Shown: piece by piece, positions 1 to 7,210 of the stretch | Numbering within the stretch: position 1 is the stretch's first letter | How the letters are laid out: each line of letters starts with the position of its first letter | Assembly: GCA_002878375.1 (NCBI GenBank) | Contig: NIRF01000001.1 | Location: 248,001 to 312,000, forward strand | From: Dictyoglomus sp. NZ13-RE01 | GTDB taxonomy: Bacteria > Dictyoglomota > Dictyoglomia > Dictyoglomales > Dictyoglomaceae | Direction: 5' to 3' | Length of the DNA: 64,000 nt | The notes under the pieces: generated by a model | Databases searched by the model: none | Told to the model about the DNA's origin: nothing | What the model saw: only the letters and a program-made list of their open reading frames with translations | Program-made: the position numbers and the translations under genes

Positions 1-183
1 TAACTCATAAGCCTTGCTATCAGGATACCTATTCCAAGGCGTATTTAATAACTTATTAATTACCTCTTGTTTTATTTCCAATGGTAAATCATAGGGATTT
101 TCATTTCTTGCCAAAGAAATAGGTAAATCTTTAACCTCAACCTTATATCCTGTATAATCTTTTTTAATTATCTCTTCCCACAT
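1..183 (-). CDS. hisC: Histidinol-phosphate aminotransferase, N-terminal part
   Basis: Only the first 61 codons are inside the window; the gene runs off the left edge. HisC is the PLP-dependent aminotransferase that converts imidazole acetol phosphate to histidinol phosphate in cytoplasmic histidine synthesis. The visible N-terminus contains the family segment LARNENPYDLP followed by NRYPDS, as in HisC proteins; the PLP-binding lysine lies outside. Its ATG shares one base with the hisD stop (TAATG), so translation is probably coupled to hisD. It is the fourth gene seen in the his operon. Confidence 0.88.
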   Translation of the reverse strand, partial: MWEEIIKKDYTGYKVEVKDLPISLARNENPYDLPLEIKQEVINKLLNTPWNRYPDSKAYEL

Positions 184-1463
184 TAACTTTTTCCCCCAAA
201 ATAGTTTTTTAGACTTTTTTCATGCATAAAGAATCCCTCTTCTCTTGCTATTATACTTCCATATTTTGAAATTTCTCTAATATCTTCATCACTTAAATTG
301 ACAAAACTAATTCTTTTTATAAAAGTGTTTACACTTAATCCTGATGAAAAGATTGCTCTTCTACCTGTAGGTAAAACATGACTTGGTCCTGCTATAAAAT
401 CTCCAAAAATAGAGGAATGATTTATAAATATGGCACCTGCATTATTAATATGTGGTATATATTCCATGTAATTATTACTAAGAATTTCTAAATGCTCAGG
501 GGCTATATGATTAATGATTTCTATAGCATTCTTCTTATCTTCTACTAATATTATAAAACTATTTTTCATTGATTCTTTTAGAATAGCACTTCTCATTGCC
601 TTTTCAATCTCAATATTTATCTCTTTTACTATATCATCTACTATTTCTTCATTTTCAGTTATGATCCATCCTCTGTCATATGGGGAGTGTTCTATTTGAG
701 CCAAAAAGTCACAAACAACTTTCTTAATATCTATTTCTTTTTCCTTATCAATCAAAATAGCAATTTCACTGGGTCCATTAATACCATCAATACCAACTTC
801 CCCAAAAACCATCTTTTTAGCTAAAGCTACATATATATTTCCTGGGCCAACAATCATATCCACTCTTGGAATACTTTCTGTTCCATAAGAAAAAGCAAAT
901 ATAGCTTGAGCTCCCCCTAAGGTATAAAATTTTGAAAAGTTTAATACTTTCAGTGTATATAAAAATAATTCATTATAAGTTTGTTGGGGAGGAGTAGTAA
1001 TATAAATTTCTTTAACCCCTGCAATTAATGCTGGAATTGTAGTCATAATAATTGTTGAGGGATAAACGGCTCTTCCCCCTGGTACATATATTAATACCTT
1101 TTCAACAGGTTTTATAATCTGCCCCAATAAGCTATTTTTATCATTAGTAAAAAACCAAGAATTAATCCTTTCTCTTTCATGAAATTCACTTACTCTCTTG
1201 ATCATTACATTAATGCTATACTTAACCTCATCTTCTATACTTAAAGTATCCGCTTTAATATTTTCCAAACTATATATGAAACCTTTTTCACTTAGATCAA
1301 TATTGTCAAACTTTTTAGTCAAAGAAATTAAAGCATTATCTCCATACATCAGTACTTCTTGCATAATATTTTTCAATTCTTCCTCTACTTTATACTCCCA
1401 CTTCTTCCTTTCCACTTCAAAATCGACTTTAAAAAAATCACTGCCTTTAATCACTCTGATCAT
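183..1463 (-). CDS. hisD: Histidinol dehydrogenase
   Basis: HisD oxidises L-histidinol to L-histidine in two NAD-dependent steps, the end of the pathway. The 426-residue length is normal. Visible motifs are [10 protein letters not shown] near residue 127, [12 protein letters not shown], the zinc-ligand segment AQIEHSP (Q and H), the catalytic pair in APEHLEI and the C-terminal HEKS. The ATG at 1463 lies 17 bases inside the end of hisG, and the stop overlaps the hisC start, so the gene is in the middle of the his operon. No lesions are seen. Confidence 0.96.
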   Translation of the reverse strand: MIRVIKGSDFFKVDFEVERKKWEYKVEEELKNIMQEVLMYGDNALISLTKKFDNIDLSEKGFIYSLENIKADTLSIEDEVKYSINVMIKRVSEFHERERINSWFFTNDKNSLLGQIIKPVEKVLIYVPGGRAVYPSTIIMTTIPALIAGVKEIYITTPPQQTYNELFLYTLKVLNFSKFYTLGGAQAIFAFSYGTESIPRVDMIVGPGNIYVALAKKMVFGEVGIDGINGPSEIAILIDKEKEIDIKKVVCDFLAQIEHSPYDRGWIITENEEIVDDIVKEINIEIEKAMRSAILKESMKNSFIILVEDKKNAIEIINHIAPEHLEILSNNYMEYIPHINNAGAIFINHSSIFGDFIAGPSHVLPTGRRAIFSSGLSVNTFIKRISFVNLSDEDIREISKYGSIIAREEGFFMHEKSLKNYFGGKS

Positions 1464-2082
1464 TCTCCGCCTCCTCCATTTTAGCTATCAAATCTAAAAC
1501 CTCATCCTTCTTAAAAGCAAAACTTACCTCATTAATAATAAGCATCGCTGATGTTTCAAATATGACATCCTTTATCTCTAATCCATTCTCTCTTAAAGTA
1601 TTTCCTGTCTCCACAAGATCTATGATACAGTCCGCTATGTTAGCTATAGGAGCAAGCTCAACAGATCCATTCAACTTAACAATTTCATAATCTATTCCTT
1701 TCCATTTATTATTAAAATATTCTTCCGAAACCTTAGGATATTTTGAAGCAACCTTAACAGATTCTTTACTTTTTATGTCCCATTCAGGATAGCTTGCCAA
1801 AACCATCTTACAATAACCAAACCTAAATCTTCCCATTATAACCACATTACTTTTTCTCTCTCTAATTACATCTCCCCCTACAATTCCAATCTCCGTAATT
1901 TTTTCCTCCACATAAACGGGAATGTCCCAAGGTTTCACCAAATAAATCTCAAAAACATTACCTCTCCATACTAACTTACGAGATAACTCATCTAATTCAG
2001 GTAGAGAGCTATCTATTTCCCTTAATAAGTTCCAACTTCTATTAAATAATCTTCCAGTAGGAATTGCTATCTTCAACAACAA
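1447..2082 (-). CDS. hisG: ATP phosphoribosyltransferase, short form (HisG-S)
   Basis: HisG joins ATP and PRPP, the first committed and feedback-controlled step of histidine synthesis. At 211 residues it lacks the C-terminal regulatory domain of the long form, so by family knowledge it needs HisZ as regulatory partner, and hisZ is the gene directly upstream (10-base gap). Visible motifs are IGIVGGDVIRE and the PRPP-binding loop VETGNTLRENGL. It overlaps hisD by 17 bases. Confidence 0.95.
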   Translation of the reverse strand: MLLKIAIPTGRLFNRSWNLLREIDSSLPELDELSRKLVWRGNVFEIYLVKPWDIPVYVEEKITEIGIVGGDVIRERKSNVVIMGRFRFGYCKMVLASYPEWDIKSKESVKVASKYPKVSEEYFNNKWKGIDYEIVKLNGSVELAPIANIADCIIDLVETGNTLRENGLEIKDVIFETSAMLIINEVSFAFKKDEVLDLIAKMEEAENDQSD

Positions 2083-2092
2083 AACCAGCTCC

Positions 2093-2917
2093 TTATTTAT
2101 AGATTTCTCTTAAATTATCCTCAATAAAAGCAAAACCAATCCCACTTATCTTTTCTCCCTTTTCATTATACTTAATATAACTTCCCCCACCACCAATAGC
2201 TTTTTTAAGATTAGAAATATAAACCTGAAAAATAATGCCATCGTAATATTCATATGGTCTTAAAAGTATTGGAGAAATAGAAATTTTTTCATTATCTATA
2301 CCGCCCTTTATTAACTCATCTTTAAAAGATTTTAGTTCTTCAAGGACTGTATTAATGTCATTATCCTTGATAACACTTCTTGGATAATAAACCAAAGATT
2401 TCATTAATTCCTTATTTAAAGACTCTTCTATTAAACTCACATAATCTCTTTTCAAGGCAAATTTCCTCAGTTTTTCCATATTTTCTTCTTTTTCTTTGGA
2501 GTACAAATAGTTCCAAATTTTAGTGGAATTTATCTCGATGATGAACTCCTTTATATTTAGTTTTGAAAATATCTCATATATAAGATATATAGCCTCAAAA
2601 TCTCTTGAAATTTTATTCTCTTCAATTAACTCCCACCCTATTTGATATCTCTCCTGAATTTCCCCATTTATATAGGAAAATATTGGTCCCATATAATAAA
2701 GTCTTAGGGGTTCTCCATAATAGGAAACTTTTTGTATTACAAGGGATGTTATTTCTGGTCTTAATGCAACTACCCTACCTTTCCCATCTATAATCTTCAC
2801 AATATTGTTTTCTTTCCATAAGGAAAGATCTCCCATTGTGGGGACTATAATCTCTTTATAACCCCTTTTTCTTAATGTATCTCTAATAATCTCAGATATA
2901 TTCTCTACTATCTGCAT
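2093..2917 (-). CDS. hisZ: ATP phosphoribosyltransferase regulatory subunit HisZ
   Basis: HisZ is a histidyl-tRNA synthetase-like protein that binds histidine and controls short-form HisG. The class II synthetase core is visible: PTMGDLSLW, RPEITSLVIQKV (motif 2 region), YYMGPIFSY, YQIGWELIEE and C-terminal IGGGGSY and SGIGFAF. At 274 residues it is well short of the roughly 390 usual for HisZ, and no anticodon-binding domain is present. It is the first gene of the his operon, about 26 bases behind a consensus promoter. No Shine-Dalgarno sequence is visible, and a small hairpin (2917-2936) covers the first base of the start codon. Confidence 0.87.
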   Translation of the reverse strand: MQIVENISEIIRDTLRKRGYKEIIVPTMGDLSLWKENNIVKIIDGKGRVVALRPEITSLVIQKVSYYGEPLRLYYMGPIFSYINGEIQERYQIGWELIEENKISRDFEAIYLIYEIFSKLNIKEFIIEINSTKIWNYLYSKEKEENMEKLRKFALKRDYVSLIEESLNKELMKSLVYYPRSVIKDNDINTVLEELKSFKDELIKGGIDNEKISISPILLRPYEYYDGIIFQVYISNLKKAIGGGGSYIKYNEKGEKISGIGFAFIEDNLREIYK

Positions 2918-2949
2918 ACTTTATTTCTTTAAAGTATTAATATGATAAA

Positions 2950-2978
2950 ATTATAAAGACAAAATTCAAAAATGTCAA
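2950..2978 (-). promoter_or_regulatory. his operon promoter
   Basis: On the minus strand the sequence reads TTGACA (2973-2978), a 17-base spacer, then TATAAT (2950-2955), a perfect sigma-70/SigA-type promoter. Transcription should start near 2943, giving a leader of about 26 bases before hisZ. It is divergent from the rsmG promoter; the two -35 boxes are only 13 bases apart. Confidence 0.85.
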
Positions 2979-2991
2979 ATTCTTTTTATTA

Positions 2992-3020
2992 TTGACAGAA
3001 CCAATCATATTTTTTAGACT
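2992..3020 (+). promoter_or_regulatory. rsmG promoter, start site at or next to the ATG
   Basis: TTGACA at 2992-2997, a 17-base spacer and TAGACT at 3015-3020. A start site six to eight bases after the -10 falls at 3026-3028, and the rsmG ATG is 3028. No Shine-Dalgarno sequence lies between. The mRNA is therefore predicted to be leaderless or nearly so. Confidence 0.7.
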
Positions 3021-3027
3021 GAAAAAC

Positions 3028-3762
3028 ATGGAAAGATATAAGTTTGAAAAAAGCTTAAAAGATAAACTATTTAATTTTAATATAAATCTTACCCAGTCTG
3101 AGATTGATTTGTTTTATACATATTACGAAATACTCGTTTTTTGGAATAAAAAATTCAATTTAACTGCTATAGAAGATGAACAGGAAATAATATTAAAACA
3201 CTTTGTAGATTCTTTAATACTAAAATTAACCATTGAAAATGAGGAGCTCGAAAAAGTTATTGATATAGGAACTGGAGCAGGTTTTCCAGGAGTCCCATTA
3301 AAAATAATAAATCAAAATTGGAAATTAACACTTCTTGAAGCCCAAAAGAAAAAAGTTGAATTCCTTAAAGAGCTAATAAAGGAACTTAATTTAAAAGATG
3401 TAGAAATTTTATGGGATAGAGCGGAAAATTTGGGAAGAATGAGAGGTTTCAGAGAAAATTTTGACCTGGTATTAGCAAGAGGCGTGGCAAAACCAGAGAT
3501 TGTTTTAGAATATGCTGTTCCTTTTGTAAAAATTAATAAGATCTATTTAGCTCAAACAACTCCTAAAAGTATTGATCATTGGAAAGAAGTTTCAAAAATA
3601 TCTGAGATGTTAGGAGCTAAATGGGAAAAAGAATATTACTTTTCCTTTGATGACAATAATAGAGCTGTAATTAAGTTTAGAAAAATAAGATCTACTCCTG
3701 AAAAATACCCAAGAAAGCCGGGAATTCCCGAAAAAAGACCATTAGATCCAAGCAAATTATGA
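3028..3762 (+). CDS. rsmG: 16S rRNA (guanine-N7) methyltransferase RsmG
   Basis: RsmG (GidB) methylates a conserved guanine (G527 in E. coli numbering) of 16S rRNA using S-adenosylmethionine. The 244-residue protein shows the family N-terminus YYEILVFWNKKFNLTAI, the KHFVDSL segment, the SAM motif DIGTGAGFPGVPLKI and the ARGVA motif. The start at 3028 is chosen because the in-frame TTG at 2992 is the -35 box of the promoter and the residues it would add are not typical of the family. The basic, proline-rich tail (YPRKPGIPEKRPL) is common in RsmG. Confidence 0.94.
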   Translation: MERYKFEKSLKDKLFNFNINLTQSEIDLFYTYYEILVFWNKKFNLTAIEDEQEIILKHFVDSLILKLTIENEELEKVIDIGTGAGFPGVPLKIINQNWKLTLLEAQKKKVEFLKELIKELNLKDVEILWDRAENLGRMRGFRENFDLVLARGVAKPEIVLEYAVPFVKINKIYLAQTTPKSIDHWKEVSKISEMLGAKWEKEYYFSFDDNNRAVIKFRKIRSTPEKYPRKPGIPEKRPLDPSKL

Positions 3763-3768
3763 TATAAT
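3760..3768 (+). promoter_or_regulatory. Extended -10 promoter for the GNAT-like gene
   Basis: TGATATAAT at 3760-3768: the stop codon TGA of rsmG supplies the TG of an extended -10 element and TATAAT follows directly. No good -35 box is visible. The predicted start is near 3775, ahead of a strong GGGAGAGG ribosome site before 3804. Confidence 0.6.
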
Positions 3769-3803
3769 CTTAAAAAATTTTTAAGAAAGGGAGAGAGGAA
3801 AAA

Positions 3804-4928
3804 ATGGAAATTGTAGAGGTTGTATCAAAAAAAGAGAAGAAAGACTTTATAATGTTTCCTTTTGAATTATATAAAAACGATCCTTTATGGGTACCTCCTT
3901 TAATTAGTGATATGAAGAAAATAATTAATGGAGAGGGAAGCCTTCTTTTTCAAAGTGGTCCACACACATTTTTCTTAGCTTATAAAGGGAACAAGGTTGT
4001 AGGAAGACTTGCTGTAGGTATAGATGAAAAGACAAATAAAATTCAAAATAAAAGTGAAGGATATATCACTTTATTTGAGAGTATAAATGATAGAGAAGTA
4101 GCCTTTTCTCTTATTGATACCGCAATAAAATGGTTGAAATCAAAAGGCATTACCTATGTTTCAGCCTTTGTATCTCCAACAAACGGTGATGATTACAGAG
4201 GAATGTTAATTGAAAATTTTCAAGATCCACCCCTCATCTATACAACTTATAACCCTCCTTATTATATTGATCTTTTTGAAAATTATGGATTTAAAAAAGA
4301 CCATGTTTTCTTAGCTTTTAAATACAATTTAAAATCTCTACCTTTAGATAACGCATTAAAGGTAATAGAATATGCTAAGAGAAAATATAATTTTATAGTA
4401 AGACCTGCAGACTACTCTCGTGTTAGAGAAGAGGCATTAGCAATACAAAAGGTTATTGCAAGATCTTTAATACCTTTGGAGTACGATTACCTTCTTCCCC
4501 CAACAGAGGAAGAAATGCTTGCTATTGCAAAAGACCTAAAGAGTTTTATTCCCCCACAATTTGTTCAATTAGCCTGGTCAGGTGATGAACCTATAGGTGT
4601 TGCCGTAGCCATTCCAGATTATAATCAGGTATTGAAAAAACTAAATGGTAGGTTATTTCCCATTGGTTGGTTAAAATATCTTTGGTATAAGAGAAAAATA
4701 ACAAGAGCAAGAGTATTTATACTTTTTGTAGTACCAGAATATCAGTCAAAAGGTGTGCCATCCGCTCTCTTTATTGAGTTACTTAAGCATGCAAGAAACA
4801 TTGGATATGAATTTGCGGAGGGGTCTACAATAAATATTAATAATGAAAAGATGTGTAGAGAAGCTGAAGGAGCAGGTGGTATTCCTTATAAAAAATATGC
4901 CATATATGGAAAAAGTATTGAATCTTGA
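3804..4928 (+). CDS. GNAT-fold acetyltransferase-like protein, function unknown
   Basis: This 374-residue protein belongs to a widespread family of GNAT-fold proteins that start with FELYKNDPLWVPPLISD and carry an AYKGNKVVGRLAVGID strand pair, as in acyl-CoA N-acetyltransferases. A second GNAT-like half follows from about residue 195, including PEYQSKGVPSALFIELLKHA, which resembles the acetyl-CoA loop (Q/R-x-x-G-x-G/A), and EGSTININNEKM. The substrate is not known and I do not assign one. It has its own extended -10 promoter and a strong ribosome site. Confidence 0.75.
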   Translation: MEIVEVVSKKEKKDFIMFPFELYKNDPLWVPPLISDMKKIINGEGSLLFQSGPHTFFLAYKGNKVVGRLAVGIDEKTNKIQNKSEGYITLFESINDREVAFSLIDTAIKWLKSKGITYVSAFVSPTNGDDYRGMLIENFQDPPLIYTTYNPPYYIDLFENYGFKKDHVFLAFKYNLKSLPLDNALKVIEYAKRKYNFIVRPADYSRVREEALAIQKVIARSLIPLEYDYLLPPTEEEMLAIAKDLKSFIPPQFVQLAWSGDEPIGVAVAIPDYNQVLKKLNGRLFPIGWLKYLWYKRKITRARVFILFVVPEYQSKGVPSALFIELLKHARNIGYEFAEGSTININNEKMCREAEGAGGIPYKKYAIYGKSIES

Positions 4929-4952
4929 CAATTACTCATCTTATTTTATAAT
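4925..4952 (+). promoter_or_regulatory. Promoter of the ArsR-type regulator
   Basis: TTGACA at 4925-4930, a 16-base spacer and TATAAT at 4947-4952. The -35 box overlaps the stop codon of the GNAT-like gene (4926-4928). The -10 sits in a short dyad TTATA-atg-TATAA (4945-4957), a possible autorepression site. Confidence 0.75.
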
Positions 4953-4996
4953 GTATAAAGTTATTAAAATTTTAAAAGAAAAGAGGTAAGGGTGAT

Positions 4997-5311
4997 ATGG
5001 AGAAGGAGAAGAATAAATTAACAATCGAAGAGTGTGAAGGCTTAGCAGATGTTTTTAAATCTCTTTCAAGCTCTGTAAGAGTACATATACTTTGTACTCT
5101 ATCAGAGGGAGAAAAGAGTGCTGGAGAAATTGCAAAAGCAGTCAATGCATCCTTTGCTAACACATCCCAAAACCTAAAAGACCTATATAATTTAGGTCTA
5201 TTAAAGAAGAAGAGAGTTGGACAACATGTTTATTATGCTCTTGCTAATGATGATGTAATGGAATTATTAAAGTTGGTTTATAAGCTTAGATATAGAACTG
5301 TAACTAAATAA
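4997..5311 (+). CDS. ArsR-family winged-helix transcriptional regulator
   Basis: A 104-residue protein with the ArsR fold: LADVFKSLSSSVRVHILCTL at residues 12-31, the recognition helix ANTSQNLKDLYNLGLLKKKR and the wing RVGQHVYYAL. ArsR proteins usually repress stress or metal genes and dissociate on ligand binding. The only cysteine is in the HILCTL helix, so a metal site such as CxCxxC is absent and the ligand cannot be named. It has its own consensus promoter and RBS (GAGGTAAGGGTG), stands alone and ends before a GC-rich inverted repeat. Confidence 0.88.
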   Translation: MEKEKNKLTIEECEGLADVFKSLSSSVRVHILCTLSEGEKSAGEIAKAVNASFANTSQNLKDLYNLGLLKKKRVGQHVYYALANDDVMELLKLVYKLRYRTVTK

Positions 5312-5319
5312 TCTTAGTT

Positions 5320-5354
5320 GCGAGGGGTCGGAAGGGGGTCAACCGACCCCTCGC
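5320..5354 (+). terminator. GC-rich inverted repeat between convergent genes
   Basis: Perfect 12-base arms GCGAGGGGTCGG (5320-5331) and CCGACCCCTCGC (5343-5354) flank an 11-base loop. The stem stands out in this AT-rich genome. It lies between the ends of the arsR-type gene and the PorV-like gene, so a bidirectional terminator is likely, but no T-run follows on either strand, which is atypical. Confidence 0.5.
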
Positions 5355-5363
5355 CCTTTACCC

Positions 5364-6611
5364 TTAGAACTGTATTGAACCAGATATAGAAGCTACCAAA
5401 GGTTGAGTATTCTGAATAGTCTCTACTATGGATCCCTGGGCTAAGTAACCTAATCCTGCATCAACTCTTATAAACAATAAGTTTACTCCTGCGCCTAATG
5501 TATAGTACAGTGGAGTAAAGTTAGGATCTAATATGGCACCGCCTCTTACCACAAATACAAGTAATGGTTGTTCTACTCCCAATCTGTAAAGGACTGGCTG
5601 GAAGTTGTTATTTAAATCTACATCAAAGGCAACCCTTGTATTCAAAGTAGGAACCTTTAATAATGCACCTGCTTTTAATGTGAGAGGAGGAATATTTATT
5701 TGGTCTGAAGATATATAGTATGGTCCATCTGTATAGGTGCTATCATAAACTAATATTGGTTCTCCACTCTGTGTATCTATCTCCCAATGGTAATATTTAA
5801 TATGATGGTGTATATCTCCCTCAATACCTTGACCATAAACATTTTGAGCAGAAATTCCAAGAGCAAAGTTATCAGAAAGTTTTAAATACCCACCTAAATC
5901 TAATACCCAGTATTTATAGAGTTCTTCATAATCTTCTACTTTTAGGTAATTTTCAAATCCTGTATTTTCACTGTAAGTTTCTAATGCTAAACCAGCTGGA
6001 GTTAATTTTGAATCTATTTTAATAGGTTTTGCATATCCATTTATATTAACTCTAAAGTTAGCACCTACAGAAAGTTTCAAATCTCTACTGTTTATAATAG
6101 GTAATGCAATTGTTAAGGCTCCATTTGCATCAAAATTACTATCTAAGTAAACATTTGCTTCAAAAAGTGTATATGTAGTATAGGTAGCCTTATAATAATT
6201 AAAACTTGGTGATGCATCTCCCCAGAGTGTTAACCCAACCCTTCCAATTCCAAGATTAGCATATCCTGTTAAGAAAACATTTCCTGATAGCTCGTCATCA
6301 GGTGGCTCTTGGTCATTCATAAACATCTTGAGATATTCTACAAACTTGTTAAGACTTTCAAGGGTAGTTTCATCAACTGGAGCAGATCCAAGTCCAGCCT
6401 TTAGAGTAAAGCTATTATATTCACCCATTAAAGCAGGATTAAATATGGCAGAGGTTGGAGAATCACCAAGAGCGGTCATTGCTCCTGCCATACCAAGGGC
6501 TCTTGGATCCTTTGCAAGAGAAGTTATAGGATCCTCAAATGTTACTGCCCAGGTATAGATAGGAATTAAAAGGAACGCTAAGATTAGAAGAGATATAATT
6601 TTGGTTCTCAT
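5364..6611 (-). CDS. PorV/TraF-like outer-membrane beta-barrel protein
   Basis: A 415-residue exported protein: an N-terminal signal peptide (LLILAFLLIPIYTWA) and then the segment LGMAGAMTALGDS...FNPA, typical of PorV/UPF0164/TraF-type barrels related to the FadL fold. The rest is alternating beta strands with repeated LSVGANFRVN- and LKLSDNFALG-type strands, ending in ISGSIQF with a terminal Phe, as in outer-membrane proteins. It implies a diderm envelope. The role could be transport or scaffolding; no partner gene is adjacent. RBS GGGAGG precedes the ATG. Confidence 0.72.
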   Translation of the reverse strand: MRTKIISLLILAFLLIPIYTWAVTFEDPITSLAKDPRALGMAGAMTALGDSPTSAIFNPALMGEYNSFTLKAGLGSAPVDETTLESLNKFVEYLKMFMNDQEPPDDELSGNVFLTGYANLGIGRVGLTLWGDASPSFNYYKATYTTYTLFEANVYLDSNFDANGALTIALPIINSRDLKLSVGANFRVNINGYAKPIKIDSKLTPAGLALETYSENTGFENYLKVEDYEELYKYWVLDLGGYLKLSDNFALGISAQNVYGQGIEGDIHHHIKYYHWEIDTQSGEPILVYDSTYTDGPYYISSDQINIPPLTLKAGALLKVPTLNTRVAFDVDLNNNFQPVLYRLGVEQPLLVFVVRGGAILDPNFTPLYYTLGAGVNLLFIRVDAGLGYLAQGSIVETIQNTQPLVASISGSIQF

Positions 6612-6691
6612 ATTTTATCCTCCCTTCAAAATTATTCTTATTTAAGTTTATCATTTTCAATTTGATAATACAAATTTTCAACTTCATTGTC

Positions 6692-6707
6692 TGTGATGTA
6701 TATCACA
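6692..6707. promoter_or_regulatory. CRP/FNR-type palindrome upstream of hsp20-lon
   Basis: TGTGATGTATATCACA is a perfect match to the TGTGA-N6-TCACA consensus of CRP-family regulators (arms TGTGAT/ATCACA). Its centre is about 60 bases before the predicted hsp20 start site, the classical class I activator position. A degenerate second copy, TGTGA-N6-ACACA, lies at 6715-6730 over the -35 box. No CRP-family gene is in the window. Confidence 0.55.
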
Positions 6708-6722
6708 CTTTCTTTGTGATTT

Positions 6723-6752
6723 TAGACACATGATAGCTTTAAATGGTATAAT
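6723..6752 (+). promoter_or_regulatory. hsp20-lon promoter
   Basis: TAGACA at 6723-6728, an 18-base spacer and TATAAT at 6747-6752; predicted start near 6759. No CIRCE element is visible. Confidence 0.6.
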
Positions 6753-6791
6753 TAGTTTAAAAGGAAATTAAGTTTAGTAATGGAGGCAAAA

Positions 6792-7193
6792 ATGAAGAAA
6801 GATGAAATCTTTTTAAAAGAAAGTGACTATTTCCGCAGTCAAATATACAGATTGGTTGATTGTTTTTATAGGCAAGGTAGTAGGGTACCTTTTCAATGGG
6901 GTGCCTGGATACCAGCAGTAGATGTGTATGAAACAGAGGATAAAATAGTAGTCTTAGTAGATATTGCAGGTGTAAGCAAAGATAACATTGATCTGACCTT
7001 TCAACAAAATAAGTTGATTATAAAGGGAACAAGACCTGCAAAAGTATATTCAGACCCAGAAATATATTATCAAATGGAGATAAATTTTGGACCTTTTGAG
7101 AGAGTTATAGAACTACCATGTCCAGTGGATGGAGAAAATGCAGAAGCAATTTACAAAGAAGGTTTCTTAGAGATCATTCTTCCCAAAAAGTAA
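6792..7193 (+). CDS. Hsp20/alpha-crystallin small heat-shock protein
   Basis: An ATP-independent chaperone that binds unfolding proteins. The 133-residue protein has a short N-terminus, the alpha-crystallin domain from about [20 protein letters not shown] through [14 protein letters not shown], and the end strand [15 protein letters not shown] with the GFLEI motif. The start at 6792 is chosen over the ATG at 6780 because GGAGG at 6782-6786 lies five bases before it; the upstream ATG has no ribosome site. It is first in the hsp20-lon-baeRF transcription unit. Confidence 0.93.
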   Translation: MKKDEIFLKESDYFRSQIYRLVDCFYRQGSRVPFQWGAWIPAVDVYETEDKIVVLVDIAGVSKDNIDLTFQQNKLIIKGTRPAKVYSDPEIYYQMEINFGPFERVIELPCPVDGENAEAIYKEGFLEIILPKK

Positions 7194-7210
7194 AGAAAGG
7201 AGGAAAGTTA

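Noticed and set aside
2992-3027. N-terminal extension of RsmG from TTG
   Set aside because: The TTG is the -35 box of a good promoter, the added residues do not fit the family, and an ATG with normal N-terminus follows at 3028.
7118-7210. Lon start inside hsp20
   Set aside because: The frame is open there, but ATG 7211 has GGAGG and gives the normal Lon N-terminus.
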